Shown one piece after another: positions 7,792 to 15,505 of a DNA stretch of 37,399 bases. Below the pieces are notes generated by a model. It was not told where the DNA came from. It did no database searches and saw only the letters and a list, made by a program, of their open reading frames with translations. This DNA is from Nitrospirota bacterium. GTDB lineage: Bacteria; Nitrospirota; Thermodesulfovibrionia; SZUA-242. The DNA is taken from the NCBI GenBank assembly GCA_003235715.1, contig QJVM01000137.1:1-37399 (forward strand). The letters are read 5' to 3'. Position numbers and translations under genes: made by a program. The stretch's first letter is position 1, and the number at the start of each line of letters is the position of its first letter.

Positions 7792-9462
7792 ATGCGTGAA
7801 ACCGTGCGAAAGAGTGTTCTGGCCGCTCTGGAAGACCTGGGGGATGAATGGGCCCTTGGGGAGGTCCCCGCATTTGAGGTTGAAGTGCCCCGTTCGGATG
7901 CTCATGGCGACATGGCCTGTAACGTGGCCATGCAACTGGCCAGACCCCTTCGCCAATCCCCGAGGAAGATCGCAGAACGGATCACCGGCCTTCTCGGACA
8001 GTCTTCCGACCTTTATGCCGCCGTCGAGATTGCGGGACCCGGTTTTATCAATTTCCGTTTCTCGTCGGCCTTCTGGTACCACTCCCTGGGCCGGATTCTG
8101 GGGGAAGACCCCACGTTCCTCAGGCCGCAGACGGGCGGAGGCAAACGTGTGCAGGTGGAATTCGTCTCAGCCAATCCCACCGGCCCGCTCCATATCGGAC
8201 ACGGCCGCGGGGCGGCCCTCGGACTGGCTCTTTCGAATCTCCTGGAAGCTGCGGGATATCAGGTCGAACGAGAATTCTATGTTAACGACGCAGGACGCCA
8301 GGTCCGCCTGCTCGGACTTTCCGTATTTGCCCGTTACCAGGAATTGTTGGGAGAGCGTGTATCCATGCCGGAGGACGGCTATCACGGGGAGTATGTACGG
8401 GATATTGCCCAACGTCTGCTCGATGAAAAGGGCGAGCGGTATCGGGGGCTTGAATCCGAGGAATGTGGCCAGGAGGTTGCGGATTGGGCCTGCGGTGTGA
8501 TGCTGGATGAAATTCGCATGGACCTGGAGGCGTTCGGGGTCCGTTTCGATACCTGGAAGAGCGAGAAGGAACTCTACACGAACAACGCCGTCCAGGAGGC
8601 GCTCTCGAACCTGAGGAAATCCGACCGGGTGTACACCCACGAGGCTGCGTCCTGGTTCCGTTCGAGCCTGTTCGGCGACGAGAAGGATCGCGTTGTGGTC
8701 AAGGCCAATGGCGAATTCACTTATTTCGCTTCGGATATTGCCTATCACAAGGACAAACTGGACCGGGGGTATGACGCGATTATCGACATCTGGGGGGCGG
8801 ACCATCACGGGTATGTTCCCCGCGTCTCGGCCGTCCTTCAGGCCTTCGGGTACGACAAGTCCAAATTCCAGGTCCTGCTGGTGCAGATCGTCAACCTGCT
8901 TCGGGGGGGCGAACCGGTAAAGATGTCCAAGCGGGCCGGGGACTTTATCACCCTGAAAGAGGTGGTGGATGAGGTGGGTGCGGACACGACGAAGTTCATT
9001 TTCCTCACCCGCCGGTCGGACAGCCACCTGGACTTTGATATTGAAGTGGCCCGCGAACAGTCACCGGAGAACCCGGTGTATTACGTCCAGTATGCCCACG
9101 CGCGAATCAACAGCATCTTTCGCCAGGCCCCGGCCAAGGGCTTTGGAAAGATTGAAAAGGCGTCACTCCGGGAGAGCAACCTGACCCGACTGAACGAGGC
9201 GGAGGATATCGGGATGATTCGGATGCTTTGCCGTTATCCGCTTGTCTTTGAAGATGCGGCCCGGACCCATGAACCCCATCGCATTACTTTTTACCTTCAG
9301 GAACTGGCCTCCCTCTTTCATACCTACTACACCAAGCACCGCGTTCTTGTGGAAGAGGACCATGAACTGGCCCGCGCTCGTATGGCCCTGGCCTGGGCTG
9401 TGGAAGTGGTTCTGAAGGATGGTCTTTCCATTCTCGGGGTTCATGCCCCGGAACAGATGTAG
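7792..9462 (+). CDS. argS: Arginyl-tRNA synthetase
   Basis: Class I aminoacyl-tRNA synthetase that charges tRNA-Arg in the cytoplasm; 556 residues is the normal length. The Arg-S N-terminal domain (about 1-110) is followed by VEFVSANPTGPLHIGHGRG, carrying the HIGH motif (134-137), and by the KMSKRAGDF loop near residue 377. The DALR anticodon-binding domain ends the protein (ELASLFHTYYTKHRV). There is no Shine-Dalgarno site. A good promoter ends eight bases before the ATG, so the mRNA may be leaderless. The gene is divergent from the structured leader and zinc-ribbon unit, and convergent with the O-methyltransferase. Confidence 0.97.
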   Translation: MRETVRKSVLAALEDLGDEWALGEVPAFEVEVPRSDAHGDMACNVAMQLARPLRQSPRKIAERITGLLGQSSDLYAAVEIAGPGFINFRFSSAFWYHSLGRILGEDPTFLRPQTGGGKRVQVEFVSANPTGPLHIGHGRGAALGLALSNLLEAAGYQVEREFYVNDAGRQVRLLGLSVFARYQELLGERVSMPEDGYHGEYVRDIAQRLLDEKGERYRGLESEECGQEVADWACGVMLDEIRMDLEAFGVRFDTWKSEKELYTNNAVQEALSNLRKSDRVYTHEAASWFRSSLFGDEKDRVVVKANGEFTYFASDIAYHKDKLDRGYDAIIDIWGADHHGYVPRVSAVLQAFGYDKSKFQVLLVQIVNLLRGGEPVKMSKRAGDFITLKEVVDEVGADTTKFIFLTRRSDSHLDFDIEVAREQSPENPVYYVQYAHARINSIFRQAPAKGFGKIEKASLRESNLTRLNEAEDIGMIRMLCRYPLVFEDAARTHEPHRITFYLQELASLFHTYYTKHRVLVEEDHELARARMALAWAVEVVLKDGLSILGVHAPEQM

Positions 9463-9499
9463 TCCCCAAGTCACGAGCCGATTTCCCCGGCCGACGTAG

Positions 9500-10138
9500 T
9501 TACCTCTTCTGGATAAGGTAGATTCCGTCGCGGACGGAAAGCATGACCTTGCAAACGCGGTCGTCGTCCCTGACCCGATCATTGAATACGGCGATGCCCC
9601 GACTGTCCTCATCCTCAGGGTCCAGTACCTTGCCGCTCCAGAAAACGTTGTCCGCGCAGATGATCCCGCCGGCCCTGAGGAGGCGGAGCGATTCCTCGTA
9701 GTAAAGGGGATACCGGGGTTTGTCCGCGTCGATGAAGACGAAATCACAGCTTTCCGAGCCCAGCGAATTGAGGCTTTCGAGGGCGGGTCCGACGATAAGC
9801 CCTATTTTTCGGCCATGGGGGCTGTCATGGAAATATCCCTGGGCGATCTGAGCATGTTGCTTGGAGACCTCACAGGTTACCAGCGTTCCGTCCTCGGGCA
9901 GGGCCTCGGCGATCATCAGAGCCGAATAACCCGTGTACGTGCCTATTTCAAGGGCATCTCTCGCCCCCGATATCCGGACGAGCATCTGAAGGAATGTGCC
10001 CTCGACGCGACCGGTCAGCATCTGGGCATCCGGCATGTTATTCATTGTTTCCCGCTCGATCCGGTCAAGAAGGGGAGACGGCGCACTGCTATGCTGGTGC
10101 GCATACCGTTCCAGGTTCTCTGGGAAGAACAGCTTCAT
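9500..10138 (-). CDS. Class I SAM-dependent O-methyltransferase (caffeoyl-CoA OMT-like)
   Basis: A 212-residue methyltransferase of the O-methyltransferase family 3 type. The SAM-binding motif ALEIGTYTGYSALMIAEALP lies near residues 62-81, followed by VTCEVSKQHAQIAQ, the metal and substrate segment DFVFIDADKPRYPLYYEE, and GGIICADNVFWSGKV. Bacterial members methylate catechol-type or unknown small molecules in a metal-dependent way, so the true substrate cannot be read from sequence. The ATG has a GAGGAG site 12 bases upstream. It is the last gene of the block that begins with the DUF1460 gene and lies about 150 bases after the rseC remnant, so it may be co-transcribed with it. Confidence 0.88.
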   Translation of the reverse strand: MKLFFPENLERYAHQHSSAPSPLLDRIERETMNNMPDAQMLTGRVEGTFLQMLVRISGARDALEIGTYTGYSALMIAEALPEDGTLVTCEVSKQHAQIAQGYFHDSPHGRKIGLIVGPALESLNSLGSESCDFVFIDADKPRYPLYYEESLRLLRAGGIICADNVFWSGKVLDPEDEDSRGIAVFNDRVRDDDRVCKVMLSVRDGIYLIQKR

Positions 10139-10286
10139 ACCATCATGGTACTCCTCTACAGGCCATACGGGTAAGACCGGCCAGGCCCTGCGATGACCCG
10201 CAATTCAAGGGTCTGCCCGGACAAGACATTCGCGATCCAGGGCGTACCCGGGAAGTCATCTAGGGAGGATCCTTTTTCTGAAGAAG

Positions 10287-10403
10287 TCAGGGCTTCCATT
10301 TGACCGAGTGGAACGGGTCCAGTTCCCTGATCGTCGGCATGAAATGGCCACGCTTCTCCTTCCGGCGGCCCCAGAACCAGACGGGAATCAGGGAAAAACT
10401 CAT
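10287..10403 (-). pseudogene. Detached C-terminal part of the RseC-like protein
   Basis: A 38-codon frame beginning MSFSLIPVWFWGRRKEKRG and ending in a conserved-looking tail (MPTIRELDP). It looks like the second half of the second membrane helix plus the cytoplasmic C-terminus expected of RseC/MucC proteins. It lies in the -1 frame relative to the main rseC frame, whose TGA stop overlaps this ATG as TGATG. It could be the out-of-frame end of a broken gene, a product of re-initiation after the stop, or a product of -1 frameshifting. An assembly or sequencing error is also possible. Confidence 0.6.
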
Positions 10404-10795
10404 CAGGCCGAGCCGAAGAGTACGGCACCCGTGTCCGGAGACATCCGAAGATAGGGTCCAACGGCATTCCCGACCAAAGCCCCGGCGAGGAGGCAGGTGG
10501 CTGGCAAACCATAACCCATGAAACCGCCGTCGGCGTACCCGGAACCGCCTCTCACGACCTTGACCTTTTGCCCCATCCGCACGGGTATCGTGCACGTGGC
10601 TTCGAGTTCGTAACCGGCGCCTCCAGACTTGCACAGCCCAAGCGCCGCCAAACCACATTTCCGGCAGGAGGCTTCCGCCGTGAGGCGGACCACGGCCGTT
10701 CCCTCGCCAATGGATTTTACAATACCGGTCTCGCAGACGGATTTCACGATTTCATGATAGATGTCCGAGCCGATCCGGGGTATGAGCCCCGTCAT
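10403..10795 (-). CDS. rseC: RseC/MucC-family redox-associated membrane protein, C-terminally broken
   Basis: The 130-residue product resembles RseC, a small inner-membrane protein linked to sigma-E regulation and to the reducing system for SoxR. ETGIVKSIGEGTAVVRL leads into a Cys cluster (SCRKCG with Cys44 and Cys47, then Cys55), a short beta-rich part, and one membrane helix (MGYGLPATCLLAGALVG). The family has two helices. Here the second starts (TGAVLFGSA) and is cut by TGA, while its continuation is readable in the -1 frame at 10287-10403. The start is uncertain: the ATG lacks a ribosome site and lies ten bases after the ampG stop, and a GTG 16 codons in is possible. It follows ampG in a likely operon. 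Confidence 0.75.
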   Translation of the reverse strand: MTGLIPRIGSDIYHEIVKSVCETGIVKSIGEGTAVVRLTAEASCRKCGLAALGLCKSGGAGYELEATCTIPVRMGQKVKVVRGGSGYADGGFMGYGLPATCLLAGALVGNAVGPYLRMSPDTGAVLFGSA

Positions 10796-10805
10796 AGGTT
10801 TGGGG

Positions 10806-12032
10806 TCAGGGATTCCGGAAGCGCGTAGGAGAGATCTTTAGGAGAAGGAGCAGTCCGGGTATGGCGACCAAAGCGCAGGAGAGGAAGAAGAGGGGCCAAC
10901 CCATCCATGTGGCAAGGTAACCGGTGGGTGCGGAGGCGATCACGCGGGGAACGCCCATCAGGCTGCTGAGCAGCGCATACTGGGTGGCGGTGAAGCGCTT
11001 GTCGGTGATGCTGGCCATGTAAGCGGCGTAGGCCGAGGTTCCCATCCCTCCGGTGATGTTCTCGAAGGCAATGACCGCAGCCAGTACCGGCACGACGGCA
11101 CCGGTCCACGTCAGAACGGCGAATCCGGCGGTCGACACTCCTTGGAGAATGCCGAAGATCCAGAGGGCCCGACGGATGCCCAGTTTCAGCATAAGAACGC
11201 CCCCTCCAAGCCCTCCCAGAAGCGTGGCCCAGAACCCGAAGAGCTTGACCACGGTTCCGATCTCGGTCTTTGAGAAACCGATATCGAGATAGAAAGGCGT
11301 GGTCATGGCACTGGCCATGGAATCCCCCACTTTATAGAGAAGGATGAAAGCGAGGACCCAGAGGGCCCCCTGCCGGGAAAAATACTCGGCCAAAGGCTGG
11401 AATACCGCTTCCCGGAGCGTTCGGGGTACCCCCTCGGGCTTTGGAGGTTCCGGAGTGAGAAGCGTGGTCAGGATTCCGGGCACCAGGCAGGCGGCCATAA
11501 TGAGATACACCATCCGGAAGGACATAAAGTCGGCCATGATAAGGCCTCCACCGGAGGCCAGCAGCATGCCCACCCGATAGCCGTTTACATAGAGAGAGGA
11601 ACCCAGGCCGAGTTCCTCGTCTGCAAGATCTTCCCGGCGGTAGGCATCGACCACGATATCCTGGGAAGCACTGAAGAAGGTCACGAGCAGCGCCGCTGCG
11701 GCCACCATGCCCGGATGGGTCCCCGGTCGGGTCATGCCCAACGCCCCGACAGAAACCATGAGTGCAATCTGAAAGAGAAGGAGCCAGCCGCGCCGCCGCC
11801 CGAGGAAGGGGAGGGTGATGCGGTCCACCAGCGGGGCCCACAGGAACTTGACGGTGTAGGGAAGACCCACCAGGGCAAAGAGCCCGATGACGCTCAGGTC
11901 CACGCCCTCCTCCTTCATCCACGCCTGGAGCACGCTCATCGTCAGAAGGAGGGGGAGTCCGCAGGCAAAGCCCATGACCAAGGCAACGAGCATGCGCCTG
12001 CTGAACAGGGTCCGGAGGATGTCGCTTCTCAT
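10806..12032 (-). CDS. ampG: AmpG-type muropeptide permease (MFS)
   Basis: Inner-membrane transporter of 408 residues, expected to import anhydro-muropeptides from the periplasm for cell-wall recycling. It has twelve apparent membrane helices. The AmpG-type signatures include GFACGLPLLLTMSVLQAWM near the N-terminus, GLPYTVKFLWAPLVDR, FFSASQDIVVDAYRRE and TATQYALLSSLMGVPR. The protein is shorter than E. coli AmpG, like many non-enteric homologues. The ATG has no obvious ribosome site. It lies 43 bases after a DUF1460 amidase-like gene on the same strand, which fits a shared role in turnover of cell-wall fragments. The rseC-like gene starts ten bases downstream. Confidence 0.9.
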   Translation of the reverse strand: MRSDILRTLFSRRMLVALVMGFACGLPLLLTMSVLQAWMKEEGVDLSVIGLFALVGLPYTVKFLWAPLVDRITLPFLGRRRGWLLLFQIALMVSVGALGMTRPGTHPGMVAAAALLVTFFSASQDIVVDAYRREDLADEELGLGSSLYVNGYRVGMLLASGGGLIMADFMSFRMVYLIMAACLVPGILTTLLTPEPPKPEGVPRTLREAVFQPLAEYFSRQGALWVLAFILLYKVGDSMASAMTTPFYLDIGFSKTEIGTVVKLFGFWATLLGGLGGGVLMLKLGIRRALWIFGILQGVSTAGFAVLTWTGAVVPVLAAVIAFENITGGMGTSAYAAYMASITDKRFTATQYALLSSLMGVPRVIASAPTGYLATWMGWPLFFLSCALVAIPGLLLLLKISPTRFRNP

Positions 12033-12075
12033 AAACAGGGAATCGAAGGGGCTTAGGTATTCCAGGACGATCGCT

Positions 12076-12795
12076 TCAATTCTGCTCCAGCGGCCGAAGA
12101 ACGATCACTCCGGGTTTCCTTTCGACATAATCCCGGAAAGGTTCATCGAGAACCTTTCCGTGCCGGCTTGACGCGTGTCGGAGGTACTCGCTTCCGTTCC
12201 TGCGGACGAAGATCCCGACGTGCGTCACGTCCAGTCCTTCAGCCTCTGCATAAAAGCCGAGGTAATCGCCGGTTCGCATCTCCTGAATCATACCTGGTGT
12301 CAGGATGGACGATGGAATCCAGGAGACCTCCGCATCGTGGCCACGGAGTCCCTCCACCCAGGGAGCCCCTCCCGAACGGAGATTCAGGTGTTTCAGCGTA
12401 TGCCGAGATACCGGGCCCGCAAGGGCCTCTGTGAGGTCCTGGATGCGCCCTGCATTATGAGTTTTCCAGTCCGAAAGGAAGTGGTTGCGGGTTCCGCGAT
12501 CCACGACACCCTCCTGGTAGCGCACCTTCCGGAGAGTCCGACAGAATTCGTCGAATGAACGGGAGGTCCTCATGGCCTCCACGTAGTCCAGCAGGGTGAA
12601 GCAGTCCACGGCCTCCAGTCTCAGGACCAGACGTTCGGGTTCGCCGGCCTTGGCTTCGAGCGTATGGGGAACATACGGAGTGCCGAGAAACTCCGAGGAT
12701 ATCGCTTCTATCCGCTCGGGAGACGCGGGGAGTCTCGAAGTCTTTTCGAGCAGGTCCTCAATCCGCGCCTTGGACCAGGGGCGGACCGGTGTCAC
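12076..12795 (-). CDS. DUF1460 family protein, predicted muropeptide amidase (NlpC/P60-like)
   Basis: DUF1460 proteins have an NlpC/P60-like papain fold; characterised relatives cut the amide bond between N-acetylmuramic acid and the peptide. In this 239-residue protein I see FLGTPYVPHTLEA, the probable nucleophile Cys in EAVDCFTLLDYVEAM, the RNHFLSDWKTHNAG block, and the probable catalytic His in DVTHVGIFV followed by YLRHASS. The GTG start at 12795 has GAGG six bases upstream, and an in-frame TGA lies 20 codons above it, so the protein cannot begin much earlier. It has no signal peptide and should be cytoplasmic, the compartment that AmpG, encoded just downstream, supplies with muropeptides. 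Confidence 0.85.
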   Translation of the reverse strand: MTPVRPWSKARIEDLLEKTSRLPASPERIEAISSEFLGTPYVPHTLEAKAGEPERLVLRLEAVDCFTLLDYVEAMRTSRSFDEFCRTLRKVRYQEGVVDRGTRNHFLSDWKTHNAGRIQDLTEALAGPVSRHTLKHLNLRSGGAPWVEGLRGHDAEVSWIPSSILTPGMIQEMRTGDYLGFYAEAEGLDVTHVGIFVRRNGSEYLRHASSRHGKVLDEPFRDYVERKPGVIVLRPLEQN

Positions 12796-12831
12796 GCGAG
12801 CCTCGAAAGAACACGGCTGGACATGCCCGAT

Positions 12832-12861
12832 AGTATACGGCTTGAGGATTCATCATGACAG
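12832..12861 (-). promoter_or_regulatory. Predicted promoter of the DUF1460-ampG-rseC block
   Basis: On the minus strand CTGTCA (12861-12856), an 18-base spacer and TATACT (12837-12832). The expected start of transcription is about 30 bases before the GTG of the DUF1460 gene. The rest of the 12796-13049 gap shows nothing else I can name. Confidence 0.5.
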
Positions 12862-13049
12862 ACCAGAGTGGCGGCTGTGGAACGGGTAGGTATTCGCTTG
12901 AAACCGCCGACCGTGAACAGGAACACAGGACCCGCTGCGCAACAGTCACCCCCGTCCCTTATTGAGGACATGGAGAGACAAGGCCTTGACACCCGTTTCC
13001 CTATGCCCTGTTCGGCCGGTCTTCGTTGGCGACGGCTGGCCGACTTTGT

Positions 13050-14309
13050 CTATTGGGCCGCAAGCACGGAGCCGGTGAGGGTCCTCAGAAACATTTCGAG
13101 GTATTGGACCTCCTCATCCGTGATCTGTCCGTGTGCGATGTCCGGCCGTCCGAGACCTCCATGTCCACGCCCCTGGGCCACCTTCTGGTAATGCTTCAAA
13201 ACGTCCCGCAGCGTGCTGAACTGGCCGGCATGCATGTAAGGGGGGCGTTCGGCCACGTTCCGCAGGGATGGGGTCTTGAAGGCCCCTTCGTAAGGGGCTT
13301 CATCCGTATCCATGAAGCGGAGTTCCGCACACTCTTCAGGCCGGGCATCGCTGTATTTCCCGAGACAGTTAAACTCGTTTTCCTGCACTTTTCGTATGGC
13401 TTCCGCGCGCCCCCGATCCGGGGCGAATCCCGAGGGCTGGGGGACCCCTACGCTATGAAATTCATTGTTCGTAAGGAGCGGTCCGTTGTGGCAGTTGATG
13501 CACTGGCCTTTCCCGATAAACACCTTCAGTCCCATGGCCTCCTCGGGGGTGAAGGTTCCCTCCATTCCTGCCTGGTCCCCGTCGAGAGCAGCCTTTACAT
13601 ACCGATCAAAACGGGAGGGCCCCGGCATGATGGTCCTCACGTAGGCGGCAATGGATTTGCCGAGATTGGCATAGAGCGAAGAGACGGCGTTCCGCTGTTC
13701 CTCGGTCATGCCGTCCCACAGGGCCTGGGCTTCGGCATTATCCGGAGCCGGACGTGCCGCGGCAGGAAACTCCTTGTCGGAAAACTCGGGCATGGGACCG
13801 AACAGGTCCTCGTACTCGTTCCGGTAATGCGTGTAAACGATCAGGGCGCAACGGGTGCGGCTGATGCCATGCTCCACAGAACTTTCGATCGGCCCGAGGG
13901 CCTGTGCCCAAAGACTGTCCGCACGACCGTCCCAGAAGAGCCAGGGACTGTAAGCCACGCCAGCCAGGGGCATGGAACGCCGCGTCGTAAAGTCCATCCC
14001 GTGGGCTACCGGAAGGTTGTCCGTAAAGTTTCGGTCCGGCATATGACAGGTTGAACACGCCACCTGTCCGTTGGCGCTCAGCCGTTTATCGAAGAAAAGT
14101 TTCCTGCCGAGCGAGACGGCCCGGTAGTCGTTCGAATACTTGTTGGAGGGATTCTCGGGTGCGGGAGGCAGCGACCCAAGCCAGAGCGATTTCAGGGTCT
14201 GAACTTCATCGGTGGTCCATACATGAGCGTCCGGATGGACCGCCTGCGCCCCCGCGGCAAGAGCCAGGCAAAGGATGAAGAGGCCGGCCTGCAGAATGCC
14301 CCTGATCAT
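13050..14309 (-). CDS. Diheme cytochrome c peroxidase / MauG-family protein
   Basis: Secreted diheme protein of 419 residues with a signal peptide (about 1-23). Two heme sites are present: CSTCH (85-89) and CINCH (270-274). The family blocks ALGRKLFFDKRLS-like (here VSLGRKLFFDKRLS), FWDGRADSLWAQALGPI, FKTPSLRNVAERPPYMHAG and TLRDVLKHY are all clear. The family includes hydrogen peroxide-reducing CcpA and MauG-like enzymes that oxidise residues of a partner protein; sequence alone does not decide between them. The ATG at 14309 has GAGGTG upstream. The stop codon of the preceding YtkA-like gene lies between this site and the ATG, so the two are translationally coupled. A GTG at 14315 is an alternative start. 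Confidence 0.93.
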   Translation of the reverse strand: MIRGILQAGLFILCLALAAGAQAVHPDAHVWTTDEVQTLKSLWLGSLPPAPENPSNKYSNDYRAVSLGRKLFFDKRLSANGQVACSTCHMPDRNFTDNLPVAHGMDFTTRRSMPLAGVAYSPWLFWDGRADSLWAQALGPIESSVEHGISRTRCALIVYTHYRNEYEDLFGPMPEFSDKEFPAAARPAPDNAEAQALWDGMTEEQRNAVSSLYANLGKSIAAYVRTIMPGPSRFDRYVKAALDGDQAGMEGTFTPEEAMGLKVFIGKGQCINCHNGPLLTNNEFHSVGVPQPSGFAPDRGRAEAIRKVQENEFNCLGKYSDARPEECAELRFMDTDEAPYEGAFKTPSLRNVAERPPYMHAGQFSTLRDVLKHYQKVAQGRGHGGLGRPDIAHGQITDEEVQYLEMFLRTLTGSVLAAQ

Positions 14310-14311
14310 GG

Positions 14312-15166
14312 TCACCTCACGTCCACGTTGAAGGTCGCCTGGTCGTGTATCTCTCCGGCCTCGATATCAAAGGTCAGGATCCACCACCCCGGCATGCTGA
14401 ATTTCATCCCTTCCACGAGATATACGCCGTCGGTGAGCTCACGGGTAATCGCCGGCTTGGTCGGCAGCCCGTGTCCGTGCTCCGGCATGTTTCCGGCCAC
14501 GGTCACGTTGGCGCCCTTAACGGGATTTCCCTGGAGGTTGGTGAGCGTCAGATGCCAGCTGTGAATCCGGTTCATGGTGACCTTTCCGTCCACCGGTTCA
14601 TAAGCGGCCATGAAATGTCCTGCGGCCGTCTTTCGCGACGTGGAGAGGTCTGTTCCCTCGGGGGGGCGGCTGATGCCCATGGGTTGCATCATCATGTGAC
14701 CCTCTTCCCCATGCATGCCGGTTTCGGGCATGCGGACATCCGGGAACTCGAAGGTTACGGTGTCCCGGCCCACTTCGCCCTGGATGTCGATCTTGAGTTC
14801 CCAGGGGCCTTCCATGTTAGCCACGACATTTTCCGCGCTGTAAAGGCCTGCGCCCCGTTCTGTGATAACCGGCTCCTCATTGACTCCATGACCCATCATG
14901 GGCATCCACGGGACCACCTTGATGATGGCGTTCTCGACGTCCCGGTTCCCCTCCACATCCTTGTGAACGATGAGGTCCAGGGTGTTGCTGCCCACACTAT
15001 AGTGACCGTCCTTTACCAGGAGTTCCACGCTGTAGTATCCCTTGTCCGTGATCTTGAACAGGCTCCCCTCGTAGTGGGGATGAAGATGAGTCGGTTTCTC
15101 CTGGGAGACGGCTCCGGCACAGGCACTTACTATGAGACACAACACCAAAGTGATGGGCTTTCTCAT
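14312..15166 (-). CDS. YtkA/FixH-like lipoprotein with two Met/His-rich domains
   Basis: A 284-residue lipoprotein: the signal sequence ends in the lipobox VSAC (Cys16). Two similar beta-sandwich domains follow. Each is of the YtkA-like type and each carries a Met/His cluster in the same place, MPMMGHG near residues 88-94 and MPEHGHG near 236. A third Met/His-rich stretch (MHGEEGHMMMQPMG) links them. Such clusters suggest copper binding, though none has been shown here. The ATG at 15166 has a strong AGGAGG site; a longer frame from 15274 lacks one and would hide the signal peptide. It is the first gene of a two-gene unit with the diheme peroxidase, so it may be the partner of that enzyme. Confidence 0.78.
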   Translation of the reverse strand: MRKPITLVLCLIVSACAGAVSQEKPTHLHPHYEGSLFKITDKGYYSVELLVKDGHYSVGSNTLDLIVHKDVEGNRDVENAIIKVVPWMPMMGHGVNEEPVITERGAGLYSAENVVANMEGPWELKIDIQGEVGRDTVTFEFPDVRMPETGMHGEEGHMMMQPMGISRPPEGTDLSTSRKTAAGHFMAAYEPVDGKVTMNRIHSWHLTLTNLQGNPVKGANVTVAGNMPEHGHGLPTKPAITRELTDGVYLVEGMKFSMPGWWILTFDIEAGEIHDQATFNVDVR

Positions 15167-15356
15167 TAAATTCCTCCTAATCGATCTCTTAGACACTTCT
15201 ATGAATACGGATGACCTCCAAAAAAACGATGAAGTGAGTGGAGTCCTGTTCTTACGGTATCTCAAGAAAATCACGTCCAGTTCACGGGGAAGTCACCTAT
15301 TCCTATCACTTCGGTTCTTAATCTTCGTCGAGTGACGGACGCGAGGACACACAACC

Positions 15357-15386
15357 TTTACACATTCACTATAGGTTCATTATAGG
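15357..15386 (+). promoter_or_regulatory. Possible promoter of the SPFH gene
   Basis: TTTACA (15357-15362), an 18-base spacer and TATAGG (15381-15386), 120 bases before the SPFH start. A second CTATAGG overlaps the spacer (15369-15375). The divergent gap 15167-15505 (339 bases) holds no gene that I can support; the promoter of the YtkA-like gene must also lie there, but I found no clear boxes for it. Confidence 0.35.
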
Positions 15387-15505
15387 GGATATCTTGGAAC
15401 CCGGCATCCCGAAGCCCCACCCTTTGAAAAAACAGGGCATTCTTGCCGATAGGGAAAAATCCGTCGCGCCACGGGGCGGAGCATCGCACACAGGGAGGAC
15501 GCATT

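Noticed and set aside
10156-10298. A 46-codon minus-strand frame between the rseC remnant and the O-methyltransferase
   Set aside because: No ribosome-binding site, no known motif, and the GC use at third positions is not decisive. It could be real but cannot be supported.
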